From contig NZ_CCRF01000039.1 of NCBI RefSeq assembly GCF_000751775.1, forward strand, positions 30,728-94,727: a DNA stretch of 64,000 bases. Direction: 5' to 3'. This stretch comes from Caldibacillus thermoamylovorans. GTDB lineage: Bacteria > Bacillota > Bacilli > Bacillales > Caldibacillaceae. Under the pieces are notes generated by a model, which worked only from the letters and a program-made list of their open reading frames with translations, did no database searches and was not told the origin of the DNA. The position numbers and the translations under genes were made by a program. The stretch's first letter is position 1. Every line of letters starts with the position of its first letter. Of the stretch, positions 1-8,000 are shown in pieces.

Positions 1-732
1 GCCGGAGCTGCCGTGATCCGGTTTTACATATAGAAAACCAAATTCGAAGAGCATATCCTTTAATGATTTTTCTTCAAAGGGAACTGTTTTTGGCAAATAT
101 TTGTTTACAGCTGATTCATTTACCAAACGGTTATAGATATCCAGTTTATTAAAAAATCCGGGATTAAACCAAGGAATGGCATATTCTTCTTGCAATCTTG
201 TTTTTAAGGACTGAATATTTTGCAGGTTTTCAACAGCACGGTTTGGCAGTCGGTCATAAATAACGTTCGGTAAAGGAACTTCAATTTGTTTCCATTTGTT
301 TTTATGGTAAACATAACCGGTAACGAAACCTTGCTCCCAATCAATATGCTGGATGCCGAACACGACAGGTAAAACCCCGACTTGCTCAAAGGTTAAGAAA
401 AATTTAGACAAGGAATAAGAGCGTGAGCCCATTGGATTACCAGGAAATCCGGTGAAGCCGGCGGTAAATATTCCGACAATCGGGCCGATAAAAAGACTCC
501 CCTCCTTTTCAAATAGATGAAGTCGTAAAGGTAGATCAGGAATATGCAGGTGATTTGCAAGGCTTTTTGTCATCGTAATGGTCTTTGTGTGCTCTTTTTG
601 TGGAACCGCCTTGCAAGAAACAGTTAATGAACCGAAAGTAATTGTTTGGATGTCTGAAAATTTTAGCTCACTAGGGTAATAAAGGATTAACTCATTGCTA
701 TTCATGATTTCAATCGGATAAGATTTGAACAT
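1..732 (-). CDS. YheC/YheD-family spore-coat-associated ATP-grasp protein (3' truncated)
   Basis: The reading frame is open from an ATG at 732 to the window edge (244 codons, no stop), so the C-terminus lies outside. A GAGAAAGGTGAGC ribosome-binding region precedes the ATG. The translation starts MFKSYPIEIMNSNELILYYP and reaches an ATP-grasp-like glycine loop (VKPDHGSSG) at the edge. In Bacillus the YheC/YheD proteins are endospore coat-associated and ATP-grasp-like; the substrate is unknown. It is divergent from yheB, as expected for this locus. I cannot say whether it corresponds to yheC or yheD. Confidence 0.85.
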   Translation of the reverse strand, partial: MFKSYPIEIMNSNELILYYPSELKFSDIQTITFGSLTVSCKAVPQKEHTKTITMTKSLANHLHIPDLPLRLHLFEKEGSLFIGPIVGIFTAGFTGFPGNPMGSRSYSLSKFFLTFEQVGVLPVVFGIQHIDWEQGFVTGYVYHKNKWKQIEVPLPNVIYDRLPNRAVENLQNIQSLKTRLQEEYAIPWFNPGFFNKLDIYNRLVNESAVNKYLPKTVPFEEKSLKDMLFEFGFLYVKPDHGSSG

Positions 733-1054
733 GTTTTGCTCACCTTTCTCAATTGGTGTTAGAATCAATCGGTGCTAATAATGAAGGATAATGTCCGGTT
801 AACAAAAGATAAATCCTGTTTGAAATGAAGGGAATCAATAATCATGATTATTTCTCCAGCGGTCAAATTTGCCCAATACCCGAACAGCCGTTATAATTTA
901 AGGATGGAAGTAAATGGGTAATCTTAGGAGAAATCGGTATTCTTTTTCATATTAAACAGCATATGTACATTCGCCCATTTAGGTGCATCATTTATGTTAC
1001 AATGTAATAATTATCTTCAAACTCCACTTGTAGAAGTAAGAAAGGTCGATCCAC
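733..1054. other. Divergent intergenic region between the yheC-like gene and yheB
   Basis: These 322 bases hold no convincing gene. The region should carry promoters for both divergent genes. A TACAAT hexamer near 998 fits a -10 box for yheB, but no good -35 box accompanies it. Confidence 0.4.
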
Positions 1055-2182
1055 ATGCAGACATTAATCACGATCCTTTTCATGGGTATTGTTGGTGCAA
1101 TTATTGGAGGCATAACAAACTCTATCGCCATTAAAATGCTATTCAGGCCTTATGAGGCAAAATATATCGGCAATTGGCGCCTTCCGTTTACGCCGGGGTT
1201 AATTCCGAAAAGACGTGACGAACTGGCTAAACAAATGGGCCAACTTGTCATTAATCACTTATTAACACCTGAAGTTATTCAACAAAAATTGACTGATCCT
1301 AAAATATATGACTCTTTACATCAAATTTTAGTAAAGAAAGTAGTGGAATTTTTTCAGTCGGAAAAAACATTAAATGAATGGCTTGAACATATTGGAATGA
1401 TGAATCATGACGGAAAAATGGAAGATAAATTATACATATTACTAAATAAACAAATGACCCATTGGATAAATGAACATAATGATCAATTACTTCAAGAACT
1501 TATTCCGGAAACAATTTGGGAAAAGTTGGATAAAAATGTCAACAAGATATCAAAGTATTTGTTAATTAACGTAAAACAGTTTCTTGTTAGTCCAAGCGGG
1601 TATCACTTGATTAAACATCATTTTGATCAGTTTTTTGAAGGCCGGGGTAGATTATTAAACATGTTGCACCCATTTTTAGACAACCGCAATATGATCGAAC
1701 GATTGCAGCAAGAACTTGTAAAAATAATTGAAAACGATCAAACGGAAAAAGCTGTTACTCAGGTTTTACAAAGTGAACTAGACAGAGTAAAGTCTTGGAC
1801 GGTTGAGGAAGGTGTGCAAAAATTGTTGGGAAAAGAAGGAAAAGACTTGATTTGGGAAGAGTTGAAAAAATTTTTCTTCCACAAACCGCTTAAATCTTTC
1901 CCCTTGACCGATCTCAAAAATACAATTATAAACCAAATGATTCCAACTGTTGTTCAAAAGGGAATGGAGAAGCTTGGGAGTACGTATATAGAAAAATGGA
2001 TGAAAAAATTAGAAATTCCTGAATTGGTAAAAAACCAAGTTGACTCCTTTTCGACGGAACAATTGGAAGAAATCGTTGTTGGCATCAGTCGGCGAGAATT
2101 GAAAATGATTACCTATCTTGGAGCTTATTTAGGAGGACTAATCGGAATTTTGCAAGGTTTTATCGTCATCTTAATGGGTTAA
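1055..2182 (+). CDS. yheB: YheB, DUF445 membrane-anchored protein
   Basis: This 375-residue protein has a hydrophobic N-terminal segment (about residues 3-22) running into the family signature around NSIAIKMLFRPYEAK. A long, mostly helical charged middle follows, and a second hydrophobic segment closes the protein (about 352-374). That layout and length match the DUF445/YheB family, membrane proteins of unknown biochemical role in spore formers. The ATG is preceded by AGAAAGGTCG at normal spacing. It is followed by a weak GC-rich hairpin at 2183-2210 and then yheA. Confidence 0.9.
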   Translation: MQTLITILFMGIVGAIIGGITNSIAIKMLFRPYEAKYIGNWRLPFTPGLIPKRRDELAKQMGQLVINHLLTPEVIQQKLTDPKIYDSLHQILVKKVVEFFQSEKTLNEWLEHIGMMNHDGKMEDKLYILLNKQMTHWINEHNDQLLQELIPETIWEKLDKNVNKISKYLLINVKQFLVSPSGYHLIKHHFDQFFEGRGRLLNMLHPFLDNRNMIERLQQELVKIIENDQTEKAVTQVLQSELDRVKSWTVEEGVQKLLGKEGKDLIWEELKKFFFHKPLKSFPLTDLKNTIINQMIPTVVQKGMEKLGSTYIEKWMKKLEIPELVKNQVDSFSTEQLEEIVVGISRRELKMITYLGAYLGGLIGILQGFIVILMG

Positions 2183-2218
2183 CCCGTCCGAAAAAAGATT
2201 TGAGGGCGGGTAAAAAAA
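2183..2218 (+). terminator. Weak hairpin after yheB
   Basis: CCCGTCC at 2183-2189 pairs with GGGCGGG at 2204-2210 (one G-T pair) and is followed by TAAAAAAATT. The U-rich tail is poor, so this may be an attenuating or RNA-stabilising hairpin rather than a full terminator. Confidence 0.4.
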
Positions 2219-2335
2219 TTGAGCACGCTCTCGCTTTTTTGAACATAGTTTGTTATAGTTAGAGAACATAGTTAAAAGAAGGCCTTTTCCTGTTTGGATA
2301 TGGAGCCTTTTTAATAAAGATAATGGAGGTCCGAA

Positions 2336-2692
2336 ATGGCTGCAAATATTTTTGATACCGCTTATACTTTGGAGAAAAACATTCGTGAAAGTGCTGAATT
2401 TGTCGATTTGAAAATTCAATATGCAAGTTTATATGCCGATGAAGCCGCAAGAAAACTTTTTGATGATTTTCGTACAGTTCAGATGAATTTACAAGAAAAA
2501 CAAATGACCGGGCAACCGATTAGCCAAGAAGAAGTTGTTCAAGCACAACAAATGGTTTCGGTGATCCAGCAAAATAATAAAATCACTCGTTTAATCGAAG
2601 CCGAGCAAAAGATGAGCTCGGTAATTGCAGAGATAAATAAAATTGTTATGAAGCCGTTGGAAGAATTATACAGTCAGCAACAAGACCAATAA
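2336..2692 (+). CDS. yheA: YheA, YlbF/YmcA-family protein
   Basis: The 118-residue product is almost entirely helical and charged, with Gln-rich patches. It has the size and layout of the YlbF/YmcA (DUF964) family, in which YheA is the paralogue next to yheB. Relatives YlbF and YmcA take part in the Y-complex that supports RNA maturation, competence and biofilm formation in B. subtilis; YheA itself is uncharacterised. The start has a GGAGGT sequence about 8 nt upstream, and a clear terminator follows at 2705-2740. Confidence 0.9.
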   Translation: MAANIFDTAYTLEKNIRESAEFVDLKIQYASLYADEAARKLFDDFRTVQMNLQEKQMTGQPISQEEVVQAQQMVSVIQQNNKITRLIEAEQKMSSVIAEINKIVMKPLEELYSQQQDQ

Positions 2693-2704
2693 CGATAAAG
2701 AACC

Positions 2705-2740
2705 CTGCCGTCGACGATTACTTGTCACGGCAGTTTTTTT
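2705..2740 (+). terminator. Rho-independent terminator of yheA
   Basis: CTGCCGT (2705-2711) pairs with ACGGCAG (2727-2733) and is followed by seven T residues. Confidence 0.85.
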
Positions 2741-2852
2741 CTATAAAAGGGTTCATTCCTCTGTTCTATACATTCACTTTTTTACATAGGTATAAATAAA
2801 AGCATTTTTGTCAGTTCATCGATACATCATGATTTGGCATAAGGGGGCATGG

Positions 2853-3728
2853 ATGATGATTTATCGGCTACTTGCCATGAATATTGACGGAACCATTTTG
2901 CAATCGAACGGCAAATTACATAAATCGGTGAAGGAAGCTGTTGAATATGTTCAATCAAAAGGTGTGATGGTTACCCTTGTTACATCTCGAAATTTTGCCT
3001 TTGCAAAACGTATGGCAAAAGCACTGAAATTACAAACGATGGTTATTGCTCACCACGGTGCATTTATTGCTTCATCATCCGATCAAGCAATATTTGTCAA
3101 AAGAATTGATGAGCAAATTGTTCAAGATATTATCCGATTCTTGGAAACTTTTTCATGTCATATTCGAATCGTGCATGAAAAATATTCGGTCAGCAATGTC
3201 CCATTAAAGAATTCTATTGTAACGAGGGCGGTTATTGATACGAACAGTTTTTCCACCTATCACCATCAATTTGTAAAAAATCTTGGAGAATATGTTGAAG
3301 AAGAACAAATCCATCCCACACATATTGAAATAGACTTTCCGGATCAAAAAGTAGCCAAGGAAGTGAAAATCGCCCTGCAAAATATGTTCTACGAAATTGA
3401 TCTTTATCTGTACGATAACCAATTAATTATTTTGCCAAATGGGGTGTCTAAATTAACCGGATTACTTTATTTTTGTGAAAAACAAAAAATTTCTCTTAAT
3501 GAAACGGTTGCCATCGGAAGTGATATAGATGATTTGGATTTCATTGAAGCAGCAGGTTTAGGTGTTGCAATGGGAAATGCCCCGATTGCTGTGCGGAAGG
3601 CGGCTGATTGGGTAACACGGTCGAATAATGAGCACGGTGTATCCTATATGGTAAGAGAACATTTTCGAAAACAACAGCCCATCTCCTTTTTAGAAAAAAT
3701 AAACAGTATAAAAAAATCATCCATCTAA
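2853..3728 (+). CDS. yhaX: YhaX-like HAD-superfamily protein with altered catalytic motifs
   Basis: This is a Cof-type HAD protein of about 291 residues. The frame extends upstream, but the AAGGGGGC ribosome-binding site at 2841-2848 places the start at ATG 2853 or 2856. Motif I near the N-terminus reads AMNIDGT, whereas active HAD phosphatases have DxDGT; the nucleophile position is Asn. Motif IV reads GSDIDDLD instead of the usual GDxxND, so the Asp following the Gly is Ser. The motif III lysine region and the C-terminal GVAMGNAP element are normal. I infer a non-catalytic or altered activity, possibly a family trait. A terminator follows immediately. Confidence 0.8.
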   Translation: MMIYRLLAMNIDGTILQSNGKLHKSVKEAVEYVQSKGVMVTLVTSRNFAFAKRMAKALKLQTMVIAHHGAFIASSSDQAIFVKRIDEQIVQDIIRFLETFSCHIRIVHEKYSVSNVPLKNSIVTRAVIDTNSFSTYHHQFVKNLGEYVEEEQIHPTHIEIDFPDQKVAKEVKIALQNMFYEIDLYLYDNQLIILPNGVSKLTGLLYFCEKQKISLNETVAIGSDIDDLDFIEAAGLGVAMGNAPIAVRKAADWVTRSNNEHGVSYMVREHFRKQQPISFLEKINSIKKSSI

Positions 3729-3730
3729 AA

Positions 3731-3761
3731 GGGTCCCGCTCAATCGGAGACCCGTTTTTTT
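3731..3761 (+). terminator. Terminator of the yhaX-like gene
   Basis: GGGTC (3731-3735) and GACCC (around 3749-3753) pair, followed by GTTTTTTT. Confidence 0.75.
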
Positions 3762-3890
3762 ATAGGTTAAGAGTGTGTACTTATAAATTGGTCTTTAGCG
3801 AAAAATAGTTATAAAAATTATCAATTTAAAGAAGGATTTTTCTTCGGAATTGCGAATATGTATTATTAGCAGTTTTTAAGTTTAATAAGT

Positions 3891-3904
3891 TGAAAACGTT
3901 TACA
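3891..3904 (+). promoter_or_regulatory. Catabolite-responsive element (cre, CcpA site)
   Basis: TGAAAACGTTTACA matches every position of the cre consensus TGWAANCGNTNWCA. It lies directly upstream of the ribosome-binding site (AAAGGAGATGAGG, 3905-3917) of the acyl-CoA ligase gene. A site this far downstream of a promoter would be expected to act as a CcpA roadblock that represses in rich carbon. CcpA control of fatty-acid degradation genes is known in Bacillus. Confidence 0.8.
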
Positions 3905-3921
3905 AAAGGAGATGAGGTAAA

Positions 3922-5535
3922 ATGATGAACACCCCGCTAATTTTAACACAAATGATTGAAAGGGTAGAAAAATTTTTCCCTAACAAGCAGGTAATTTCAC
4001 GGACTTCAACAGGTGTGCAAAGATTCACGTATAAGGAATTTGGTGAACGGACAAGGAGATTAGCAAGTGTACTGACTAAGTTTGGCATTACGAGAGGAGA
4101 TAAGGTAGGAACCATTGCTTGGAACCATCACCGCCACCTGGAAGCATATTTTGCCATACCATGTATTGGAGCTGTTTTACATACGATCAACATACGCTTG
4201 TCCCCTCAACAAATTGCTTATATTATCAACCATGCCGGGGACAAAATTTTACTCATTGATGAAGACCTTTTGCCGATCGTAGAAAATTGTAAAGATGAAC
4301 TGAAAAATGTTGAGGCGTTTATTATTATGACCGATCGGCCGGAATTACCGGAAACAAGTTTAAGTCCTGTGTATCACTATGAAGATTTACTGAGTGAAGG
4401 AGATGCATTATTTACTTTTGTAAAAGATATTGATGAAAATGACCCTGCCGGAATGTGCTATACTTCTGCCACAACCGGTTTACCAAAAGGTGTGCTTTAT
4501 TCACATCGTGGAATTGTGTTGCATAGTTTTGCTCTTGGTCTGGCTGACGGGGGATCGGTGAGTGAAAAGGATACGGCCATGCCAATTGTTCCAATGTTTC
4601 ATGTAAATGCATGGGGTCTTCCTTTTGCGTGTGTGTGGTTTGGCTCAAATCTTGTTTTACCGGGTCCAAATTTTACACCGAAAATTTTGTTAGAATTAAT
4701 GGTATCAGAGAAAGTAACCATTTCTGCCGGAGTTCCGACCATTTGGATCGGTGTTTTAAAAGAATTAGAAAACGAAAACTATGATTTGTCACATGTCCGT
4801 TATCTTTTATGCGGAGGTTCAGCGGCACCAAAAGGAATTATTAAAATGTTTGAAAAGAAATATAATATTCCATTTATGCATGCCTATGGAATGACCGAAA
4901 CAACTCCGCTTGCCTTAATTTCCAGATTAAAGAGCGAACATGACGAGTTACCGGAAGAAGATATTTATGAATTAAAGGCGAAGCAAGGGATTTTAGTCCC
5001 CGGCTTGGAAATGAAAGTAATTGGTCAAAACGGAGAAGTGAAATGGGACGGTATCGAAATGGGGGAACTATGTCTTCGTGGTCCGTGGATCGCTTCCAGT
5101 TACTATAATGATGATCGTTCAGAAGAGACTTTTAAAGACGGCTGGCTCCATACGGGAGATGTAGTTACCGTTGATAAAAGCGGGTTTGTTAAAATTGTTG
5201 ACCGAACGAAAGATTTAATAAAAAGCGGCGGGGAATGGATTTCATCTGTTGACATTGAAAACGCACTAATGGCCCATGAGGCTGTTTTTGAAGCTGCTGT
5301 CGTCGCCATACCGCATGAAAAGTGGCAAGAAAGACCCGTTGCCTGCGTTGTGTTGAAAGACCAATATAAGGATAAAATAATTGAGGATGAATTATATGAA
5401 TTTTTGAAACCCCAATTTGCCAAATGGTGGTTACCGGATAAAATTCTTTTCATGAATGAAATCCCGAAAACATCAGTTGGTAAATTTTTAAAACGTGCGT
5501 TAAGAGATCAAGTAAAAGAATTATTGAATGTTTAA
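3922..5535 (+). CDS. AMP-forming fatty-acyl-CoA synthetase
   Basis: This 537-residue ANL-superfamily enzyme should adenylate a fatty acid and transfer it to CoA. The P-loop signature is YTSATTGLPKG, with Ala where Gly is usual. It also shows HAYGMTETTP (A5 region), GWLHTGD (A7), DRTKDLIKSGGEWIS (A8 hinge) and the C-terminal catalytic lysine in KTSVGKFLKR. Overall it resembles medium- or long-chain acyl-CoA ligases rather than acetyl-CoA synthetase. A strong ribosome-binding site precedes ATG 3922 or 3925, and a perfect cre lies just upstream. It appears monocistronic. Chain-length preference cannot be told from the sequence. Confidence 0.9.
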   Translation: MMNTPLILTQMIERVEKFFPNKQVISRTSTGVQRFTYKEFGERTRRLASVLTKFGITRGDKVGTIAWNHHRHLEAYFAIPCIGAVLHTINIRLSPQQIAYIINHAGDKILLIDEDLLPIVENCKDELKNVEAFIIMTDRPELPETSLSPVYHYEDLLSEGDALFTFVKDIDENDPAGMCYTSATTGLPKGVLYSHRGIVLHSFALGLADGGSVSEKDTAMPIVPMFHVNAWGLPFACVWFGSNLVLPGPNFTPKILLELMVSEKVTISAGVPTIWIGVLKELENENYDLSHVRYLLCGGSAAPKGIIKMFEKKYNIPFMHAYGMTETTPLALISRLKSEHDELPEEDIYELKAKQGILVPGLEMKVIGQNGEVKWDGIEMGELCLRGPWIASSYYNDDRSEETFKDGWLHTGDVVTVDKSGFVKIVDRTKDLIKSGGEWISSVDIENALMAHEAVFEAAVVAIPHEKWQERPVACVVLKDQYKDKIIEDELYEFLKPQFAKWWLPDKILFMNEIPKTSVGKFLKRALRDQVKELLNV

Positions 5536-5903
5536 GGAAAATTATATTGCAATAAAAAAAGAGGGACGGCTATGTTCCTCTATCTATCGGAATATCACTG
5601 TTCTTTTAACTGATTTCTTCATATTTTAATTAAATAGAATGAGATTCATTCCCGATTTCGAAATAATTTTTGATTTTTAGTGACAAATTGTTTACAATAG
5701 TTATTGGGAAACAGTAAATCTCATATAAGTTTAAATCAATTTTTCTTGTTTTCTTATCAGGGTCCAAAATGGAGTAGGGGATAATTTGTGACTTTTAGAA
5801 CATTCTGTGAAAGCATATTAGGAATAGTTACAAATTAATAACATTCCATAATGGATTTTCAAATAACCCAATTTTTTATTAATAGGACGTGGAGGGGAAT
5901 AGC
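5536..5903. other. Intergenic region between the acyl-CoA ligase and the DUF1641-ndh operon
   Basis: No gene was found in these 368 bases. They contain a small hairpin near 5563-5582 (GAGGGA...TTCCTC) preceded rather than followed by an A tract, a perfect 15-bp dyad GAATGAGATTCATTC at 5637-5651, and a possible weak promoter (TTATTG, 17 nt, TATAAG around 5700-5729). Confidence 0.45.
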
Positions 5904-6329
5904 ATGTCAAATGTAATGGAAGATGGAAACATGGAAAAAACTTTACCTCTAGGTGAGCGCGATCTTTTGGATCAGTTGCTTAAGCCGGAAGTACAACAAT
6001 CATTAACGGTGTTAGTGGAACAGCTTCCAAAGTTAACGGAATTAATAACGGTCCTGACAAAAAATTTAGAAGTCGTAAAATCCCTGGTTACCGATGAAGT
6101 CTTGAAGGTGGATACGGTGGGGGCCATTAAAGAAGTGGCAGAACCGGTGATTCATTCAGCGAAACATTTAGCAGCTAATGTAATTGAAGCAAAAGACCGT
6201 GCCGAAGAAAGTCAAGAAGTCATCGGTATTTTTGGTTTGTTGAAATTGTTAAAAGATCCACAAGCTCAAAAAATGTTGCGTTTTCTTAATGCTTTCTTAA
6301 AAGTTGCGGCAGAAAAAGAACATAAATAA
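5904..6329 (+). CDS. yjlC: DUF1641 family protein (YjlC-like)
   Basis: This is a 141-residue helical protein of the DUF1641 family. The frame could start at GTG 5889, but GGAGGGG sits just before ATG 5904, which is the better start. It is the promoter-proximal partner of the type II NADH dehydrogenase that follows 59 bases later. The same yjlC-ndh pair occurs in B. subtilis, where it is controlled by the redox sensor Rex. I found no convincing Rex box here. The molecular role is unknown; co-transcription suggests a function in quinone reduction or redox balance. Confidence 0.82.
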   Translation: MSNVMEDGNMEKTLPLGERDLLDQLLKPEVQQSLTVLVEQLPKLTELITVLTKNLEVVKSLVTDEVLKVDTVGAIKEVAEPVIHSAKHLAANVIEAKDRAEESQEVIGIFGLLKLLKDPQAQKMLRFLNAFLKVAAEKEHK

Positions 6330-6388
6330 TCAGGTCAATTGTGTGTATCTAAGGGAAAAGATTTTTACATATGAACGGAGGAAGAAAA

Positions 6389-7567
6389 ATGTCGAAGGAA
6401 ATTGTCATTTTAGGTGGGGGCTATGGCGGTGTATTGACCGCTTTGACAGTTCGTAAATATTTAGATGAAACAAAAGCCAAAGTAACAGTTGTGAACAAAT
6501 ATCCGACACATCAAATTATTACAGAATTACACCGACTTGCAGCAGGAAATGTTTCGGAACAACGAGTTGCTTTACCTTTGAAAAAATTGTTTAAAGGAAA
6601 AGCGATTGATTTCATTGTTGCAGAAGTGGAATCTTTTTCGGTGGACAATAAACAAGTAAAACTATCGAACGGTGACACGTTAAGTTATGACATGCTTGTT
6701 GTCGCTTTGGGCAGTGTAACCGGATATTTCGGCATCCCGGGACTCGAAGAAAACAGCATGGTGCTCAAATCTGTGGATGATGCAAAGAAAATTCGTGAAC
6801 ATATTGAAGAGAGAATTCGTCAATATGCGGAAACGAAAAATCCGGAAGATGCGCATATTCTAATTGGTGGTGGCGGTTTAACCGGGGTCGAACTAGTCGG
6901 TGAAATTGCTGACTTGCTTCCGGAATTGACGAAAAAATATGGTGTTCCCCGCAGTGAAATAAAATTGCAACTTGTCGAAGCCATGCAGAAAATTTTACCG
7001 GTGCTGCCTGATACTTTAATTGAACGGGCTCAAAAAAGTCTGGAAGCACGTGGTGTTGAATTTTTAATTGGTCTTCCGGTAACAAAAGTGGAAGGCAATA
7101 TCGTTTCATTGAAAGATGGCAGTGAAATCAAAACCAATACTTTTGTTTGGACCGGCGGAGTTCAAGGGAATCCATTAGTAGGCGAGTCCGGATTAGAAGT
7201 AAACCGCGGTCGTGCTTCCGTAAACGAATACTTGCAATCAACTTCCCATCAAGACGTGTTTGTTGTGGGTGACAGTGCAGTTGCTTTTGCCCCGGATGGT
7301 CGTCCATATGCACCAACAGCACAAAATGCATGGCAAATGGGCGAAACGGTTGGTTATAACTTATTCGCTTATTTGGAAGGAAAATCATTGGAAGTATTCA
7401 ATCCGGTTAATTCAGGAACATTGGCCAGTCTTGGTCGGAAAGATGCAGTGGCTTCGGTCGGAGCAAATGGGACGGAATTACACGGAATCCCTGCTTCTCT
7501 ATTAAAAGAAGCAAGTAATTTGCGCTATTTATCTCATATTAAAGGTTTATTTTCATACGCATATTAA
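6389..7567 (+). CDS. ndh: Type II NADH:quinone oxidoreductase (NDH-2)
   Basis: This 392-residue flavoprotein should oxidise NADH and reduce menaquinone at the membrane without pumping protons. The FAD-binding GGGYGG lies at residues 9-14, the NADH-binding ILIGGGGLTGVEL near residue 160, and a second FAD contact VFVVGDSA near 295. PTAQNAWQMG follows in the quinone-side region, and a short amphipathic C-terminus probably binds the membrane. The first in-frame ATG (6371) lacks a ribosome-binding site, while GGAGGA precedes ATG 6389. It is co-transcribed with the DUF1641 gene and ends at a strong terminator. Confidence 0.93.
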   Translation: MSKEIVILGGGYGGVLTALTVRKYLDETKAKVTVVNKYPTHQIITELHRLAAGNVSEQRVALPLKKLFKGKAIDFIVAEVESFSVDNKQVKLSNGDTLSYDMLVVALGSVTGYFGIPGLEENSMVLKSVDDAKKIREHIEERIRQYAETKNPEDAHILIGGGGLTGVELVGEIADLLPELTKKYGVPRSEIKLQLVEAMQKILPVLPDTLIERAQKSLEARGVEFLIGLPVTKVEGNIVSLKDGSEIKTNTFVWTGGVQGNPLVGESGLEVNRGRASVNEYLQSTSHQDVFVVGDSAVAFAPDGRPYAPTAQNAWQMGETVGYNLFAYLEGKSLEVFNPVNSGTLASLGRKDAVASVGANGTELHGIPASLLKEASNLRYLSHIKGLFSYAY

Positions 7568-7585
7568 TGATACAATTGAAGCAAA

Positions 7586-7620
7586 AGCGCCGGAATTTTG
7601 TTATCCGGCGCTTAATCTTT
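7586..7620 (+). terminator. Terminator of the ndh operon
   Basis: AGCGCCGGA (7586-7594) pairs with TCCGGCGCT (7604-7612), followed by TAATCTTTTTTT. It also lies at the 3' end of the convergent yhzD-like gene. Confidence 0.85.
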
Positions 7621-7622
7621 TT

Positions 7623-7808
7623 TTATACATGAAATAACAGCAGTTTCCCATCCGGTGATACAAGGCGGTGCGTTTTATTCAATAAATCTTTTTCAGTTAA
7701 CATTGTTTCTGCTAGCTGTTTTGCCTCTTGGTCACTTTTTGCCTCAATGGATTCATCCAATAATTTTTCCCCTGCTTGTTCAAAAGCCGTTAGTTTATAA
7801 ATTGGCAT
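7623..7808 (-). CDS. yhzD: YhzD-like small protein
   Basis: The 61-residue product begins MPIYKLTAFEQAGEKLLDES; ATATGGGGGTAA upstream provides the ribosome-binding site. The frame runs 15 codons further upstream, but without a better start. The size, sequence style and position next to yhaO match the YhzD family of small sporulation-associated proteins. No enzymatic motif is visible. It is convergent with ndh and shares the terminator region. Confidence 0.75.
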   Translation of the reverse strand: MPIYKLTAFEQAGEKLLDESIEAKSDQEAKQLAETMLTEKDLLNKTHRLVSPDGKLLLFHV

Positions 7809-8000
7809 TAAATTACCCCCATATCTTTTCAATAATAAATTTTTATCCCGCAATACTTAATTGATTCGACAAATTAATGAAAATTCCTGCATTCCGTCGG
7901 GAAATGTGTAAAAAATTTGTGTTTCCTTCGTGCATTATATATAAAAATATGGCATAATAAAAGAACATATATTCGTGCGATTAAGGATGGGGAGATTATC

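Noticed and set aside
5670..5830. Possible Rex (TTGTGA...TCACAA) boxes upstream of the DUF1641-ndh operon
   Set aside because: TAGTGA..TTACAA near 5679 has 8 instead of 6 central bases, and TTGTGA near 5787 has no properly spaced partner. Neither fits the consensus.
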